From Enterobacterales bacterium (GTDB taxonomy: Bacteria > Pseudomonadota > Gammaproteobacteria > Enterobacterales > Enterobacteriaceae), in NCBI GenBank assembly GCA_015655145.1, contig JAATFO010000061.1, positions 1 to 64,000 on the forward strand: 64,000 nucleotides of DNA, written 5' to 3'. Both the position numbers and the translations under genes were made by a program. Positions 25,837 through 35,328 of this stretch are shown piece after piece; position 1 is the stretch's first letter, and each line of letters starts with the position of its first letter. The notes beneath the pieces are model-generated. The model was not told where the DNA came from and did no database searches. It worked only from the letters and a program-made list of their open reading frames with translations.

Positions 25837-27183
25837 GTGAATGTAATTTCCCCTTTTTTTACCTTACTTTTCATTGTGTTTGTGATGCTGAGTTCAGTAA
25901 ATATCTATATTGGCAGTTATCTCAATTGGTTTATTTAACTAATATTACTGGCGCTCGCTGTAGCCGGTACTTTGGTGGCATCCCCGGCTCCGCTAATGCA
26001 AACTGTACGAGTCCGTTTGCACTATTTCCGTGATTATAAACCCCTGTTGGCGGGCTGGTTGCTGTTCATCGCGGGTATTGTCATCGCTGCTTACGTAAAT
26101 GATGGCGTCGGTTTATATACCGTGGTGAAGTACTTGGTTTTTCTGTTGGTTTTGGTGGGACTGGTGCTCATCACGCCGCTTTCTGCGGCTTTTTTGGAAA
26201 AGTCGCTCTGCGTTGCACTGTTTATTTCCCTTGCCCCGCTTATTTTTCTGATCCTGTTTGGCCAGCTTGACACGATCGTGATACTGGGAGATGGCCGCAT
26301 GGGGTGGATTGCCAGTTTACCGGGTGTTATCTGGAAAGTGGGGGCCTGTGTCTGGCCTTTTGCGGTCTGGCATTGTCTGAAGAGATTCAGCTTTGGTAAT
26401 GGCATGCTGGCGCTGAGTGCTGTCGTGATCATGGCGCTGGATGGGAGTCGTACAGCAATGTTATGGCTGGTTCTGGTTTGGTTCGTTCTGACCGTGATTG
26501 CGATAGCCACGCATGTTAATCGAAAACCGCTACGTGTATCGGCGGGTTTGCTGCTGGCCATACTGCTTTCCTTCTGTGTGATTCAACCCATGTTGCTGAA
26601 CCGGGCCGTCGACCACAATGTTCAGGCAACCTCTGAATTCAAAGCGTGGGTCATCGAACAAGGTCATCGGCACGAAAACAGGCAAGGGAGGGAGGATGTC
26701 TCGGCTATTAGCCCCGGTGAGGACGGACAAGGGGAAATACGCACCACGGCGAAAAGGTTCACATCCACTCGCCTGATCAATGGCGAGAATGGTGTACGTC
26801 TGGAAATGCTGCGTGTTGGCTGGCAACAGGCGGTGAATAAATTCCCTTGGGGAGGCGGGTTCGGCAGTACACGGGTGATGGATCTTGGCGTCAGAAACAA
26901 CATCCACATGACATACCTGCAATTATTAGCTGATGAAGGCGTACTGGCGTTTGTCGGTTACCTGATATTCATCCTGTTTCCGGTATACCGCGGTTTAGGC
27001 TACATCGCGGCAAAGCGCGAAGGGTTTGTCGAACGTTTTGAACAGTTGCTTTGCCCTTTGTCGGTCATCGTGCTGATGCTGTTTATTGGGTGCTTCCATC
27101 CGTTGAGTAATGAACTCACGGAATGGGGGGTTGTTTTAACTGCTATTGCCCTTGTGATCACCCATGTCCCGCATCGTCACTAA
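25837..27183 (+). pseudogene. Wzy/WaaL-like polysaccharide polymerase or ligase, interrupted by an in-frame stop
   Basis: From GTG 25837 one frame encodes a first membrane helix, then meets TAA at 25936-25938 and continues in the same frame to 27183. The later part (open from the TTG at 25972, 403 residues) has many membrane helices, a large periplasmic loop around residues 215-300 and the late FGSTRVMDLGVRNNIHMTYLQLL region typical of O-antigen ligase/polymerase (Wzy_C) proteins. Codons right after the stop encode more hydrophobic residues (LILLALAVAG), as expected for an unbroken second helix. I read this as a nonsense mutation. Translation restart at the TTG could still yield most of the protein. 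The last 20 bases overlap wzx. Confidence 0.7.
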
Positions 27184-28390
27184 CACTTTTTGGCTTCTGC
27201 TGGCTCAAATCGGGGGATTGTTTATTCCATTGATTGAACTGCCGGTACTGGCTCGTGCGCTTGGCCAGCAAGAATATGGCCAGGTTCTGTATGCGCTGGG
27301 CCTCGCTTTGACCGCCTCTGTTTTCGTCGAGTTTGGTTTTAACTTCAGTGCGGCCCGTAGTGTGGTGAATGCCCAGGGCGATCGGCGCAAACTGGCGCAG
27401 TTGGTCGCCAACGTGTTGCTTGCCAAACTGTTATTAAGCCTGGCCGTTGGTCTGGTAATCGCAATGCTGATGGTGTTTGGTACCAGTGCTACGGTTATTC
27501 CCGGTCAATGGTTTATCTGGGTTTCACTGTTTATTCTGGCCTTTGGCTTTACCCCACTGTGGTATTTTATCGGTACTGAGCGGTTGATCTTTCCGGCATT
27601 ACTGGATCTGTCGCTGCGTAGCATCGGCTTATTTCTCATCATCCTGCTGGTCTCTTCGCCGCAGCATGCGCAGCGCGTTCTGACAATCCAGGCCAGCGTA
27701 GGCGGGTTCAATACCTTGCTTACAACATTATTGATGATCCGTGTGACCGGTTTAGGCCGTATAAGCCTGCGTGGCGCGTGTGCTGTTTTGCGCGAAAGCT
27801 GGGAGTTGTTTTTGTACAAAGGCTCTCAAAGTATTGTGGGATCGATTGCCTCTACATTACTGGGCTTGTTAGACGGTGTGCGTGCTGTGGGGATGTTTGT
27901 TCCAGCCGAAAAGCTGGTGCGAGCGGCGAGCGGATTAGCCGCCTCGATGCTGAATATCGCTTTTCCCTACCTGGTCAGGGTGCGGGCTGGCTCTGCCCGG
28001 CACGCCAAAAAAATCGTCAGTTTGACACTGATGGTGCTGGCTGGGTTGACGGTTGTTTTTGCTATGCTTACAGTCTGGCTGGCGCCATGGTTGGTTAATC
28101 TGGTATTCGGGCCCGGTTATCAAGGTACGGTGAGTCTGTTGAGAATCGTGGTCTGGATTGCCCCGCTGCGCATATGTAGCATGGCGCTGGCCATTCTCTG
28201 GTTCATTCCTGATGGTAAAGAACAGGTTGCAAGCCGGGCAATGATGGTTAACCTCGTGACTATCTGTGTGCTGGCTTTTTTGCTGGTACCGACATTCGGG
28301 GGATTGGGGATGTCCATCGCCTTCCTCGCCGCCGAAATTATCATGTTTTGCGTGCTGTTCTTTTTATTCTGCAACAGGTCAGCATGTTAG
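27164..28390 (+). CDS. Flippase of the Wzx/polysaccharide transport family
   Basis: 408 residues with about twelve membrane segments of the MOP/PST superfamily. The N-terminal PLIELPVLARALGQQEYGQV pattern is typical of Wzx. It would move lipid-linked oligosaccharide across the inner membrane. It overlaps the end of the polymerase/ligase frame by 20 bases, so the two were translated together. Sugar-nucleotide synthesis genes are absent from this short cluster, so the precursor must come from elsewhere. Confidence 0.88.
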   Translation: MSRIVTNTFWLLLAQIGGLFIPLIELPVLARALGQQEYGQVLYALGLALTASVFVEFGFNFSAARSVVNAQGDRRKLAQLVANVLLAKLLLSLAVGLVIAMLMVFGTSATVIPGQWFIWVSLFILAFGFTPLWYFIGTERLIFPALLDLSLRSIGLFLIILLVSSPQHAQRVLTIQASVGGFNTLLTTLLMIRVTGLGRISLRGACAVLRESWELFLYKGSQSIVGSIASTLLGLLDGVRAVGMFVPAEKLVRAASGLAASMLNIAFPYLVRVRAGSARHAKKIVSLTLMVLAGLTVVFAMLTVWLAPWLVNLVFGPGYQGTVSLLRIVVWIAPLRICSMALAILWFIPDGKEQVASRAMMVNLVTICVLAFLLVPTFGGLGMSIAFLAAEIIMFCVLFFLFCNRSAC

Positions 28391-28410
28391 CGTCGACGCT
28401 AATACCTGCA

Positions 28411-28458
28411 TTACCCGCTTACCCGCTTACCCGCTTACCCGCTTACCCGCTTACCCGC
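28411..28458 (+). repeat. Six copies of an 8-bp tandem repeat after wzx
   Basis: TTACCCGC is repeated six times without mismatch, starting 21 bases after the wzx stop, then two copies of AAGCTGC follow. It is outside coding sequence, so copy changes would alter only the 3' end of the operon transcript. It is a good strain-typing locus. Confidence 0.9.
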
Positions 28459-28477
28459 AACAAGCTGCAAGCTGCAA

Positions 28478-28502
28478 ATGGGCGGCATATCCCGCCCATT
28501 TT
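28478..28502 (+). terminator. Intrinsic terminator of the polysaccharide operon
   Basis: ATGGGCGG / CCGCCCAT stem with a six-base loop, followed by TTTT. It comes directly after the tandem repeats and about 90 bases after the wzx stop. Confidence 0.7.
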
Positions 28503-29040
28503 CCCGGGTGAAACCCTCCTTAGCAATACAGAAAAAACGGGCGCGTTTTAGCCGGGGAATACTTTAGCCTGCGCGATTTACTGTGTATCCTCTTTGTCCC
28601 TTCCAACAGTGGCATCGCCATCTCTTCCCTGTTCATCCACCTTTCCCAACCAGATGTATTTTTAATGATCCCCAAACAGCACCGGGTCACAACTCATGGC
28701 GTCGTTTCTCAGGGGGAAATTCCTGTTTCTGGCGAAACGTTACCTATCTGTCGTTGACGGGTGCAATAATTCACGCGCGCTGAGGAGAACGGTCCTGCCC
28801 GATTTTTCAGGGCATGCGCGGCATAATTAGGGTGATATTATGCTGTACACAGTGGTCTTCTCCTGAGGAGTTAAACAGCATGATAAAAGCAAGAAAACGA
28901 TGATTTAAGCCTGTATGATAACAAGATGTTAATCTATTAATTCGTCTCGTTCTCTATATCTATAAGAATTCGCGTTGCAAACATGCACAGCGCCAGTGCA
29001 TCAGCAATGCGCACGATGACGGTTATATACAGGAATAATC
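28503..29040. other. Intergenic region before the DapA-family gene
   Basis: About 540 bases with no recognisable gene. The last 150 bases are AT-rich and should carry the promoter of the gene at 29041, which has AGGA seven bases before its ATG. No regulator is encoded next to it. Confidence 0.4.
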
Positions 29041-29946
29041 ATGCAAGACACATTTTATGGTGTGATCCCGCCAGTTCCGACGGTGTTTGATGACCACAAT
29101 GAATTCGATGCGCCAGGTATGGCAATGTTGCTGGATAAACTCATTAATGATGGCGCCACGGGTCTGTTGATTCTGGGGAGCGGTGGTGAGTTTTGCCATC
29201 TGTCTTCAGCTCAGCGTTGCCACATTGCCGCGTTTTGTTTGCAGCATGTTAATCATCGGGTCCCTGTTTTAGTGGGTATTGGGGCGCCGGGAACGCAGGA
29301 ATCTATTGATATTGGCCGACATGCCCAGGAACACGGGGCAGACGCCGTGCTGGCCATCAACCCTTATTACGCTAAAATCAGCGATGAAGGGATGTATCAA
29401 CACTATAAACACATTGCCAGCGCCATCGGTATTCCCGTCTTTCTTTATAATTTTCCGGCACTGAGCGGGCAGGATATTGGCATTAACACCATTATCCGTC
29501 TGGCGAAAGACTGTCCCAATATTGTGGGTATTAAAGATACTATTGATAATATCAGCCATATCAGGGCGCTCATTAATCAGGTACGGCCAGTTCGCGAAGA
29601 TTTTATTATTTTTTCTGGTTATGACGAATATCTCATGGACACGCTTATCCTCGGCGGTAATGGAGGTATTCCGGCAACATTTAATTTTATGCCGGAATTA
29701 ACTCGCGGTATTTATCAACGTTATTTACAGGGCGATTATCAGCAAATGTTGCATCTGCATCGGCAGGTATCGCAGTTGTCTGATCTGTATGAGCTCGACA
29801 CGCCCTTCTTTAGTGTGATCAAAGAGGCGATTCGTTATTGTGGCTGTAACATTTCCACTCAGGTTTTACCGCCATCATTGCCACTGTCAGCCGACAAAAA
29901 AGCCCGGCTGTTTGCTCTGATTGACACGGTGAAACAACAGCAATAA
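29041..29946 (+). CDS. DapA/NanA-family aldolase or lyase
   Basis: 301 residues, class I aldolase TIM barrel of the dihydrodipicolinate synthase family. The Schiff-base lysine is K165 in GIKDT, the proton-relay tyrosine Y136 in YNFP, and the carboxylate-binding loop is GSGGE (46-50). The sequence resembles YagE/YjhH-type 2-keto-3-deoxy sugar-acid aldolases more than the biosynthetic DapA, which is normally about 292 residues. Likely reaction: cleavage of a 2-keto-3-deoxy acid to pyruvate and an aldehyde. It is a single gene without partners, so the substrate is open. Confidence 0.85.
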   Translation: MQDTFYGVIPPVPTVFDDHNEFDAPGMAMLLDKLINDGATGLLILGSGGEFCHLSSAQRCHIAAFCLQHVNHRVPVLVGIGAPGTQESIDIGRHAQEHGADAVLAINPYYAKISDEGMYQHYKHIASAIGIPVFLYNFPALSGQDIGINTIIRLAKDCPNIVGIKDTIDNISHIRALINQVRPVREDFIIFSGYDEYLMDTLILGGNGGIPATFNFMPELTRGIYQRYLQGDYQQMLHLHRQVSQLSDLYELDTPFFSVIKEAIRYCGCNISTQVLPPSLPLSADKKARLFALIDTVKQQQ

Positions 29947-30136
29947 AACGAACGGATTTCATCTGGTCGTGTGGCGGAGCAGAGAATATCCGGCAGCCTT
30001 TTTCGGGTTAGATAGCGATTCACCCCGGTGAGCTGGCAATCACCCAACAAGGTGAAAAAGGACATGCCCGTGACCGCACTAAGAACATATGCCGGGTAAC
30101 CACCTGGCGTAGCAATTTGATATCAGGAGTTGAAGT

Positions 30137-30964
30137 ATGACCGAAATGATTAGCCGCCGTGGTCTGCTGGCGATCGGTGCTGCACTGGCCACCAGTGTGG
30201 CGTTGCCTTCTTCCGCGCAGGATCCAAAGACACTTTCGGATCATATGCGCCATATGAATGAGATCCCGCCAGACGCCCCCAAAGTAGCGATGCTGATTTA
30301 TCCGAATATGGTTGCCCTCGATCTGATTGGGCCAATGACGGTGCTTAAAATTTTACGTTGTAACGTACAACTGGTGTGGAAAGATAAACAGCCCGTCGCC
30401 ACTGATGTTGGCATCCCGCTGATGGCGACGCAAACGTTTGACGAATGTCCGGCCGAACTCGATGTGCTGTTTGTCCCCGGCGGCCTAATGGGAAGTATCG
30501 CTTGTATGAATGATCCCGTGGTGTGCGCTTTTCTCGCCGATCGCGGATCGCGCGCCCGCTGGGTGACGAGTGTCTGCACCGGAGGGCTGGTGTTGGCGGC
30601 GGCTGGATTACTGAAAGATTATAATGCCACCTCACACTGGGCAGTAGCCGACCTGCTACCGCTGATGGGCGCGCGTCATGTTGATCAACGCGTAGTCCAT
30701 GATCGTAATCGTCTCACGGGTGGTGGAGTAACGGCGGGTATTGATTTTGCCTTGTTACTGGCCGCGCAGTTGAAAGGGGAAGAAGCCGCGAAACGTGTGC
30801 AACTGATTATTGAATATGCCCCAGCGCCGCCATTCCACAATGGCACACCCGCAGAGGCAGGGCCGGAACGGGTTGCCGCAATGCGTAAAGGTCGGGTCTC
30901 AATGGATGCTCAGGCACGTGCCGCCGCACTGGCGGCGGGGAAACGGCTGGGCTATACCGCATAG
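30137..30964 (+). CDS. Tat-exported DJ-1/PfpI-family protein, isonitrile hydratase-like
   Basis: 275 residues. An N-terminal twin-arginine signal is visible (SRRGLLAIGAAL, then cleavage near SSAQ), so the enzyme should act in the periplasm. The DJ-1/PfpI domain covers about residues 48-230. The nucleophile is C147 in VCTGG, and D62 in LDLIGP lies 85 residues before it. P. putida isonitrile hydratase InhA has its Asp17-Cys101 pair at almost the same distance. AGG AG stands seven bases before the ATG. Most InhA-like proteins are cytosolic, so export is unusual. The function is a family guess. Confidence 0.8.
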   Translation: MTEMISRRGLLAIGAALATSVALPSSAQDPKTLSDHMRHMNEIPPDAPKVAMLIYPNMVALDLIGPMTVLKILRCNVQLVWKDKQPVATDVGIPLMATQTFDECPAELDVLFVPGGLMGSIACMNDPVVCAFLADRGSRARWVTSVCTGGLVLAAAGLLKDYNATSHWAVADLLPLMGARHVDQRVVHDRNRLTGGGVTAGIDFALLLAAQLKGEEAAKRVQLIIEYAPAPPFHNGTPAEAGPERVAAMRKGRVSMDAQARAAALAAGKRLGYTA

Positions 30965-31056
30965 CAGAGCGGGGCGGTAGATATCGCCATCTCCCTGGAT
31001 GATCTGCCGCTCGTCCCACCCATTTAACCCGCGGCGCGGCCTTTTGTCACCGTGGG

Positions 31057-33366
31057 TTACTTTTCCTCTGGCGCCTCAGACAGGGGAACAATTTTTATAT
31101 TAATCATCCCGATACCCAGTTTGCGCGGATCCTGACCAATAATATTATCAAGGTTACTTTGTTGTGGCTGCGGTGGGGCAATAATCAATGTCGCGGCATT
31201 CTCAGGGTTACTAAAGCGCAGTGTGGTGGTGGTGACCGTTGCAGCTAAATCCAGGGTTTGTTGTTGATTTCCAACCCGAACAGCAACGGGCTGATGGATA
31301 TTCGGACCATAGGCTTTAGCACTGATCACCAGGTCAAAACGCGCGGGTAATGGTTTGGCATATTCAATGGTTACCTGCGCCGCCAGATTGGCATTGGACC
31401 AGCGGCCCCAGTTCTCCAGACGAGAGATCCCGGTAAACTGTTTGACGGATGCTGGCGCGCCAGGGACATTGAAAATAAAACTGTCGGCCTGATAACGGAT
31501 ATCATTGTCGGGGATTTTTAGCAGATCAACATGCTGTTTAAACCGCGCATCATCAATGGGGGGGTTATCAAAGCTGACTGTGCCCTGATATTTCTCCTGG
31601 GTGATATGCAGTATCTGTGGTTGTCCTCCCAACTGGCCCTGCGCCAGGCAGAGATCAGTTGAAATCGCCAGCGCGGGTGACCATAAACGGCCCATTTTGT
31701 AGCAACGATCAATCCAGACAAACTTGTCGCGTGCGCTAAAATCCGCCAGTTGGTAACGCAATGGCGCCGAATATTCGCCTTCTGGCATCGGTTCCACTTT
31801 ATTGTCTGAAACACGTAATAGCAGCGGCAAGCGAAAATGGGTTCCGGAAAAACTGAAGGTGCCCTTGTTCTGATCGATTTCATAGTGGGTGAGAGACTTA
31901 GGAAAATTCCACAGTTGAATAATATCGGGTTTCCACTGATTAACTTTTTCTTTGATATTGATAAACATCGCAGAAAGCGACTGACTCGATAAACTGCTGC
32001 GCCCCAGCCCGATATAGTTATCGCCGCCAAGAATATCCAGCACCGTTGCGCCGTTGTCCAGCGAGCTGCGTTTCACGGTGATCTGTCTGTTTTGCGGTTG
32101 GTCACCGCGAATAATGATGAACAGATTATTGCGTTTTTGCTGATTGAGGTACTTGTAGGCGGTGTTGTTCATCGCCAGATGATCGGATGACACCACAATA
32201 ACGGTGTTTTTAAAATAGGGCGAAGCTTTGATCCGGGTGATCAGATTTGCAATGTGTTCCTGGCTACAGGTCACCGCGCTGAAAGACTGATTCAGTTGGC
32301 CCTCATAGTAGTAATTTTTCCGCTGGCAGGAGCGCGAGATAAAACCATCAGGATGGTGCGTATCTACCGTCAGTGTAAATAACGAGAAACGCTGAGGTTG
32401 TTGTGAAAGTTCAAGGTATTTCTGATAGACCTCGTCCAGTACCGTATCGTCATAAAACCCCCAGTTATTGTGATAGTCGGGATCGTCGACAATACCTTTC
32501 AACTCCTGTAAACCGTCGAGATGATCAAAACCATGCGATTTCAGGAACACATCTTTGCCGGCAAAGCGCAGATCAGCGCCTTGCATAAAGTAATTGGCAT
32601 AACCAGAGCTCTTCAGGATATCGCCGAGACACACATTTTGCGGGAAGAAACTGGAAAGCGAGGCTGACGCATTGCCTTCAAAGGGCGCGAATAAAGGAAT
32701 GCCGCATTGTGACGCGACCATGCCTGCAATGGTGTACTCCGTGCCTGGTAGTTGTTCGGTATGGCTGAAATCAATGGCATCTTGCTGTTTTATCCGCCCC
32801 AGTTCAGGGGTCAGCTCGGGAAATGTTCGGTCATCGAAATAGGTGCGCTCCAGGCTTTCAGCATAAATGTAAACGAGGTTTAGTTTAGGCGCAGGAATGA
32901 TTTTGTGAGGCACTTTGTAATAAGCGTCGAAATCTGAACCCGACTGGCGGGTTTGTGATTGGATCAATGCGCTGACTTGCTGAAACGCTGGGGTGGTTTT
33001 GATTGAAATCAGCGCCAGTGCCAGCGCGAGAACACTGTAGCCAAAATGATGCGGATGGCCTTTGCGCCGCCGCAATACCCAGGAAAGCATGAAAAAAACC
33101 AGTACCAGCACCAGTATGAGCCCTGCCGCCGGCAAAATATATTTACCGAATCCGGCACCCGTCATACTGCTGGTGAGGGTGTAGATGACTGCGTCGTTGA
33201 TCCCTTCCCCGGTAAAGTAATTACTGGCATACAGGGTCGCATTGAGGATGATAAACAGCCCGGAGACCACCAGGATGGCGATGAACCAAAAGGCGTTCCG
33301 TCCGGCTTTTACTGAATAAATCGCAACAGATGCGAGAAAAAAAATGACTGAAAGTAATTCAGACAA
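31057..33366 (-). CDS. opgB: Phosphoglycerol transferase I
   Basis: 769 residues, close to E. coli OpgB/MdoB (763) along the whole length. The TTG at 33366 is the likely start: GAGG lies before it and the first residues SELLS match the E. coli protein. Four N-terminal membrane segments precede a periplasmic sulfatase-like domain with ESLERTYFD (metal/nucleophile loop), THHPDGF and SSDHLAMNN. It transfers phosphoglycerol from phosphatidylglycerol to osmoregulated periplasmic glucans. It is a single gene here, as part of the conserved core near the tRNA-Leu genes. Confidence 0.95.
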   Translation of the reverse strand: MSELLSVIFFLASVAIYSVKAGRNAFWFIAILVVSGLFIILNATLYASNYFTGEGINDAVIYTLTSSMTGAGFGKYILPAAGLILVLVLVFFMLSWVLRRRKGHPHHFGYSVLALALALISIKTTPAFQQVSALIQSQTRQSGSDFDAYYKVPHKIIPAPKLNLVYIYAESLERTYFDDRTFPELTPELGRIKQQDAIDFSHTEQLPGTEYTIAGMVASQCGIPLFAPFEGNASASLSSFFPQNVCLGDILKSSGYANYFMQGADLRFAGKDVFLKSHGFDHLDGLQELKGIVDDPDYHNNWGFYDDTVLDEVYQKYLELSQQPQRFSLFTLTVDTHHPDGFISRSCQRKNYYYEGQLNQSFSAVTCSQEHIANLITRIKASPYFKNTVIVVSSDHLAMNNTAYKYLNQQKRNNLFIIIRGDQPQNRQITVKRSSLDNGATVLDILGGDNYIGLGRSSLSSQSLSAMFINIKEKVNQWKPDIIQLWNFPKSLTHYEIDQNKGTFSFSGTHFRLPLLLRVSDNKVEPMPEGEYSAPLRYQLADFSARDKFVWIDRCYKMGRLWSPALAISTDLCLAQGQLGGQPQILHITQEKYQGTVSFDNPPIDDARFKQHVDLLKIPDNDIRYQADSFIFNVPGAPASVKQFTGISRLENWGRWSNANLAAQVTIEYAKPLPARFDLVISAKAYGPNIHQPVAVRVGNQQQTLDLAATVTTTTLRFSNPENAATLIIAPPQPQQSNLDNIIGQDPRKLGIGMINIKIVPLSEAPEEK

Positions 33367-33826
33367 CGTGATTCCTCTCTTTAATCATAGGGCGCGCGGT
33401 CTGTCACGCCCGCTCGTTGTGCGCAGAGAAATTTTTGTAATTTTTCAATCTATCGTGGCTGTCATATTGCTGCAACATGTGATGTCAGAAATGTGGCATA
33501 GTTCAGAACTGGTTTAGGGATAGTTGATATTTTTGGCGGTGAAATGACATTAAGCTGCGCGATACCCGTATTGTCCAGAGAAGGCTTCGCCTGCCGGTTC
33601 CACCATGGATGAGAGGATCCCTCATCGATTTCACTGACAGAAATTCCGCCTCTTTCACCACATTCTACTGCCGGGCAGGCATAAAAAAGCAGCACAATTT
33701 GTCGGTATCAGCGAAGATGATGGGCGATGGATAGTGATGAGCAGCCGGTGCTTATCATCGCCTCAGTCAGTGTTATTGCAGTGCCCCGCTATTTTTTTCT
33801 TATCGGTTTAATGTGAAAGAAGGAAA
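33367..33826. other. Intergenic region between opgB and the dehydrogenase gene
   Basis: 460 bases that should hold both divergent promoters. A 77-codon minus-strand frame (33462-33695) lacks a ribosome binding site and recognised motifs. No operator stands out. Confidence 0.4.
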
Positions 33827-34864
33827 ATGATGAAAACTTATACAGTAGCGGTCATTCCTGGTGATGGCATTGGTGTGGATGTCACAAAAGCGGCATGGCA
33901 GGTGTTGGAGAAAAGTGCGCAGAAGCATGGTATTCATTTGCAACCATCCTGGTTTCCCTGGTCATGTGATTATTACCTGAAACATGGGATGATGATGCCG
34001 AAAGAGGGCATTGCGATCCTAAAACAGTTCAATGCCATTCTGTTGGGCGCGGTTGGCTGGCCAGCGCAGGTGCCGGACAATGTTTCGTTACACGGGCTAT
34101 TATTGCCGATTCGTCAGCAATTCGACCTTTTTGCCAATGTACGTCCGCATCGCTTATTGCGCGGGGTCCAGGGGCCATTGCGCGAGGCGGCATTTGATAT
34201 CCTTTGCATCCGTGAAAACACCGAAGGTGAATACAGCGGTGCTGGCGGGCGTATACATCAGGGTACACCACAGGAAGTGGCGGTTGAAACGTCGATTTTT
34301 ACCCGTCATGGCGTAGAGCGTATTTTACGTTTTGGTTTTGAGGCGGCACGTAAACGGCAGAAACGTCTGGCATCGGTGACCAAATCCAATGCGCAAAAAT
34401 ATACGATGGTAATGTGGGATGAAATCACCGATACCCTTGCTGCGGAATATCCTGATGTGGCGGTAACGCGCTATCATATTGATGCCATGGCCGCGCGTTT
34501 TGTTATGCACCCGCAGACACTGGATGTGGTGGTCGCCTCGAATCTGTTCGGTGATATTCTTACTGATCTTGGTGCTGCCATTCAGGGCGGATTGGGCTAT
34601 GCCGCATCGGCAAACCTCAATCCTGACCCGGCATTTCCCTCCATGTTTGAACCGGTACATGGTTCCGCCCCGGACATTGCCGGGAAAAATATCGCGAATC
34701 CCATTGCCGCAATCTGGTCGGGGGCGTTAATGCTGGAGCATTTGGGTGAGACATCAGCGGCAAATGACATTATGCAAGCAGTGGAACGGGTGACGGCGGA
34801 GGGGCTGGGTAATCAGGCGCTCAGTACGGACGCCCTGACGACGGCGATACTGCACCAGCTTTAA
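33827..34864 (+). CDS. Tartrate/D-malate-type decarboxylating dehydrogenase
   Basis: 345 residues of the isocitrate/isopropylmalate dehydrogenase superfamily. Signatures are IPGDGIGVDVT at the N-terminus, RENTEGEYSG in the substrate loop, and the metal-binding segment ending SNLFGDILTD. The motif ENTEGEYSGAGG and the length fit tartrate dehydrogenase/D-malate dehydrogenase (YeaU/DmlA, about 360) better than LeuB. It oxidises a 2-hydroxy-dicarboxylate with NAD, possibly with decarboxylation to pyruvate. An MFS acid carrier follows 464 bases downstream and may import the substrate. ATG codons at 33827 and 33830 are both possible starts. Confidence 0.85.
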   Translation: MMKTYTVAVIPGDGIGVDVTKAAWQVLEKSAQKHGIHLQPSWFPWSCDYYLKHGMMMPKEGIAILKQFNAILLGAVGWPAQVPDNVSLHGLLLPIRQQFDLFANVRPHRLLRGVQGPLREAAFDILCIRENTEGEYSGAGGRIHQGTPQEVAVETSIFTRHGVERILRFGFEAARKRQKRLASVTKSNAQKYTMVMWDEITDTLAAEYPDVAVTRYHIDAMAARFVMHPQTLDVVVASNLFGDILTDLGAAIQGGLGYAASANLNPDPAFPSMFEPVHGSAPDIAGKNIANPIAAIWSGALMLEHLGETSAANDIMQAVERVTAEGLGNQALSTDALTTAILHQL

Positions 34865-34874
34865 GCGCGAAGCG

Positions 34875-34892
34875 CGGCGACGCATGTCGCCG
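34875..34892 (+). terminator. Hairpin after the dehydrogenase gene
   Basis: CGGCGAC-GCAT-GTCGCCG, a perfect seven-base stem 10 bases after the stop. The following TTATGTT is a poor uridine tract, so termination is possible but not strong. Confidence 0.45.
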
Positions 34893-35328
34893 TTATGTTG
34901 GCACCCGGTGGTATGGCCGTTCTTCCCGGCAACCCGGGTGCCAGGGACCCAGGAGGAGGGCAGATAGCTGTTTTGTAACGGTTGCTTACATTCCGATGCG
35001 CCCCCTGACAATTACGTCCGCTGTATTTCATTTCAACATGCTATAAACAAATAGTTAACATCTAACGGGGCTACTGACCGCAGGGGATAAGTGGCGTTGC
35101 CACCGTCGGGCTGCTGATACCCGACCTGTACCCAAAAAATTTCGCGTTGCACAAAGGAAGCGAATCAATTTCGCTGAGCGCATGGCGCCAGGTGAATGCA
35201 TTCCGCCACCCGACCAGCAACCTGGAAGATCACGGGTATTTCTACAACGTGCACCGTGCTGGTGGGTTATTCCCATAACAATCAACATCCCACTCCCTGC
35301 GTGGTGATGTCTGAACAGGATCAACCTT
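34893..35328. other. Intergenic region before the MFS gene, with a coding-like fragment
   Basis: 436 bases. Around 35084-35278 one plus-strand frame is open for about 64 codons and has protein-like composition (for example PDLYPKNFALHKGSE), but there is no start codon at a proper distance from a ribosome binding site. It may be the remnant of a lost gene. The promoter of the MFS gene must also lie here. Confidence 0.35.

Noticed and set aside
25692-25874. Antisense frame of phenylalanine-glycine-arginine repeats
   Set aside because: It is the reverse reading of the 9-bp array in the glycosyltransferase gene.
33462-33695. 77-codon frame between opgB and the dehydrogenase gene
   Set aside because: No start signal or homology that I recognise; it lies in the divergent promoter region.
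33827-34864. Reading the dehydrogenase as LeuB
   Set aside because: No leuACD neighbours, and the substrate loop fits tartrate/D-malate dehydrogenases better.
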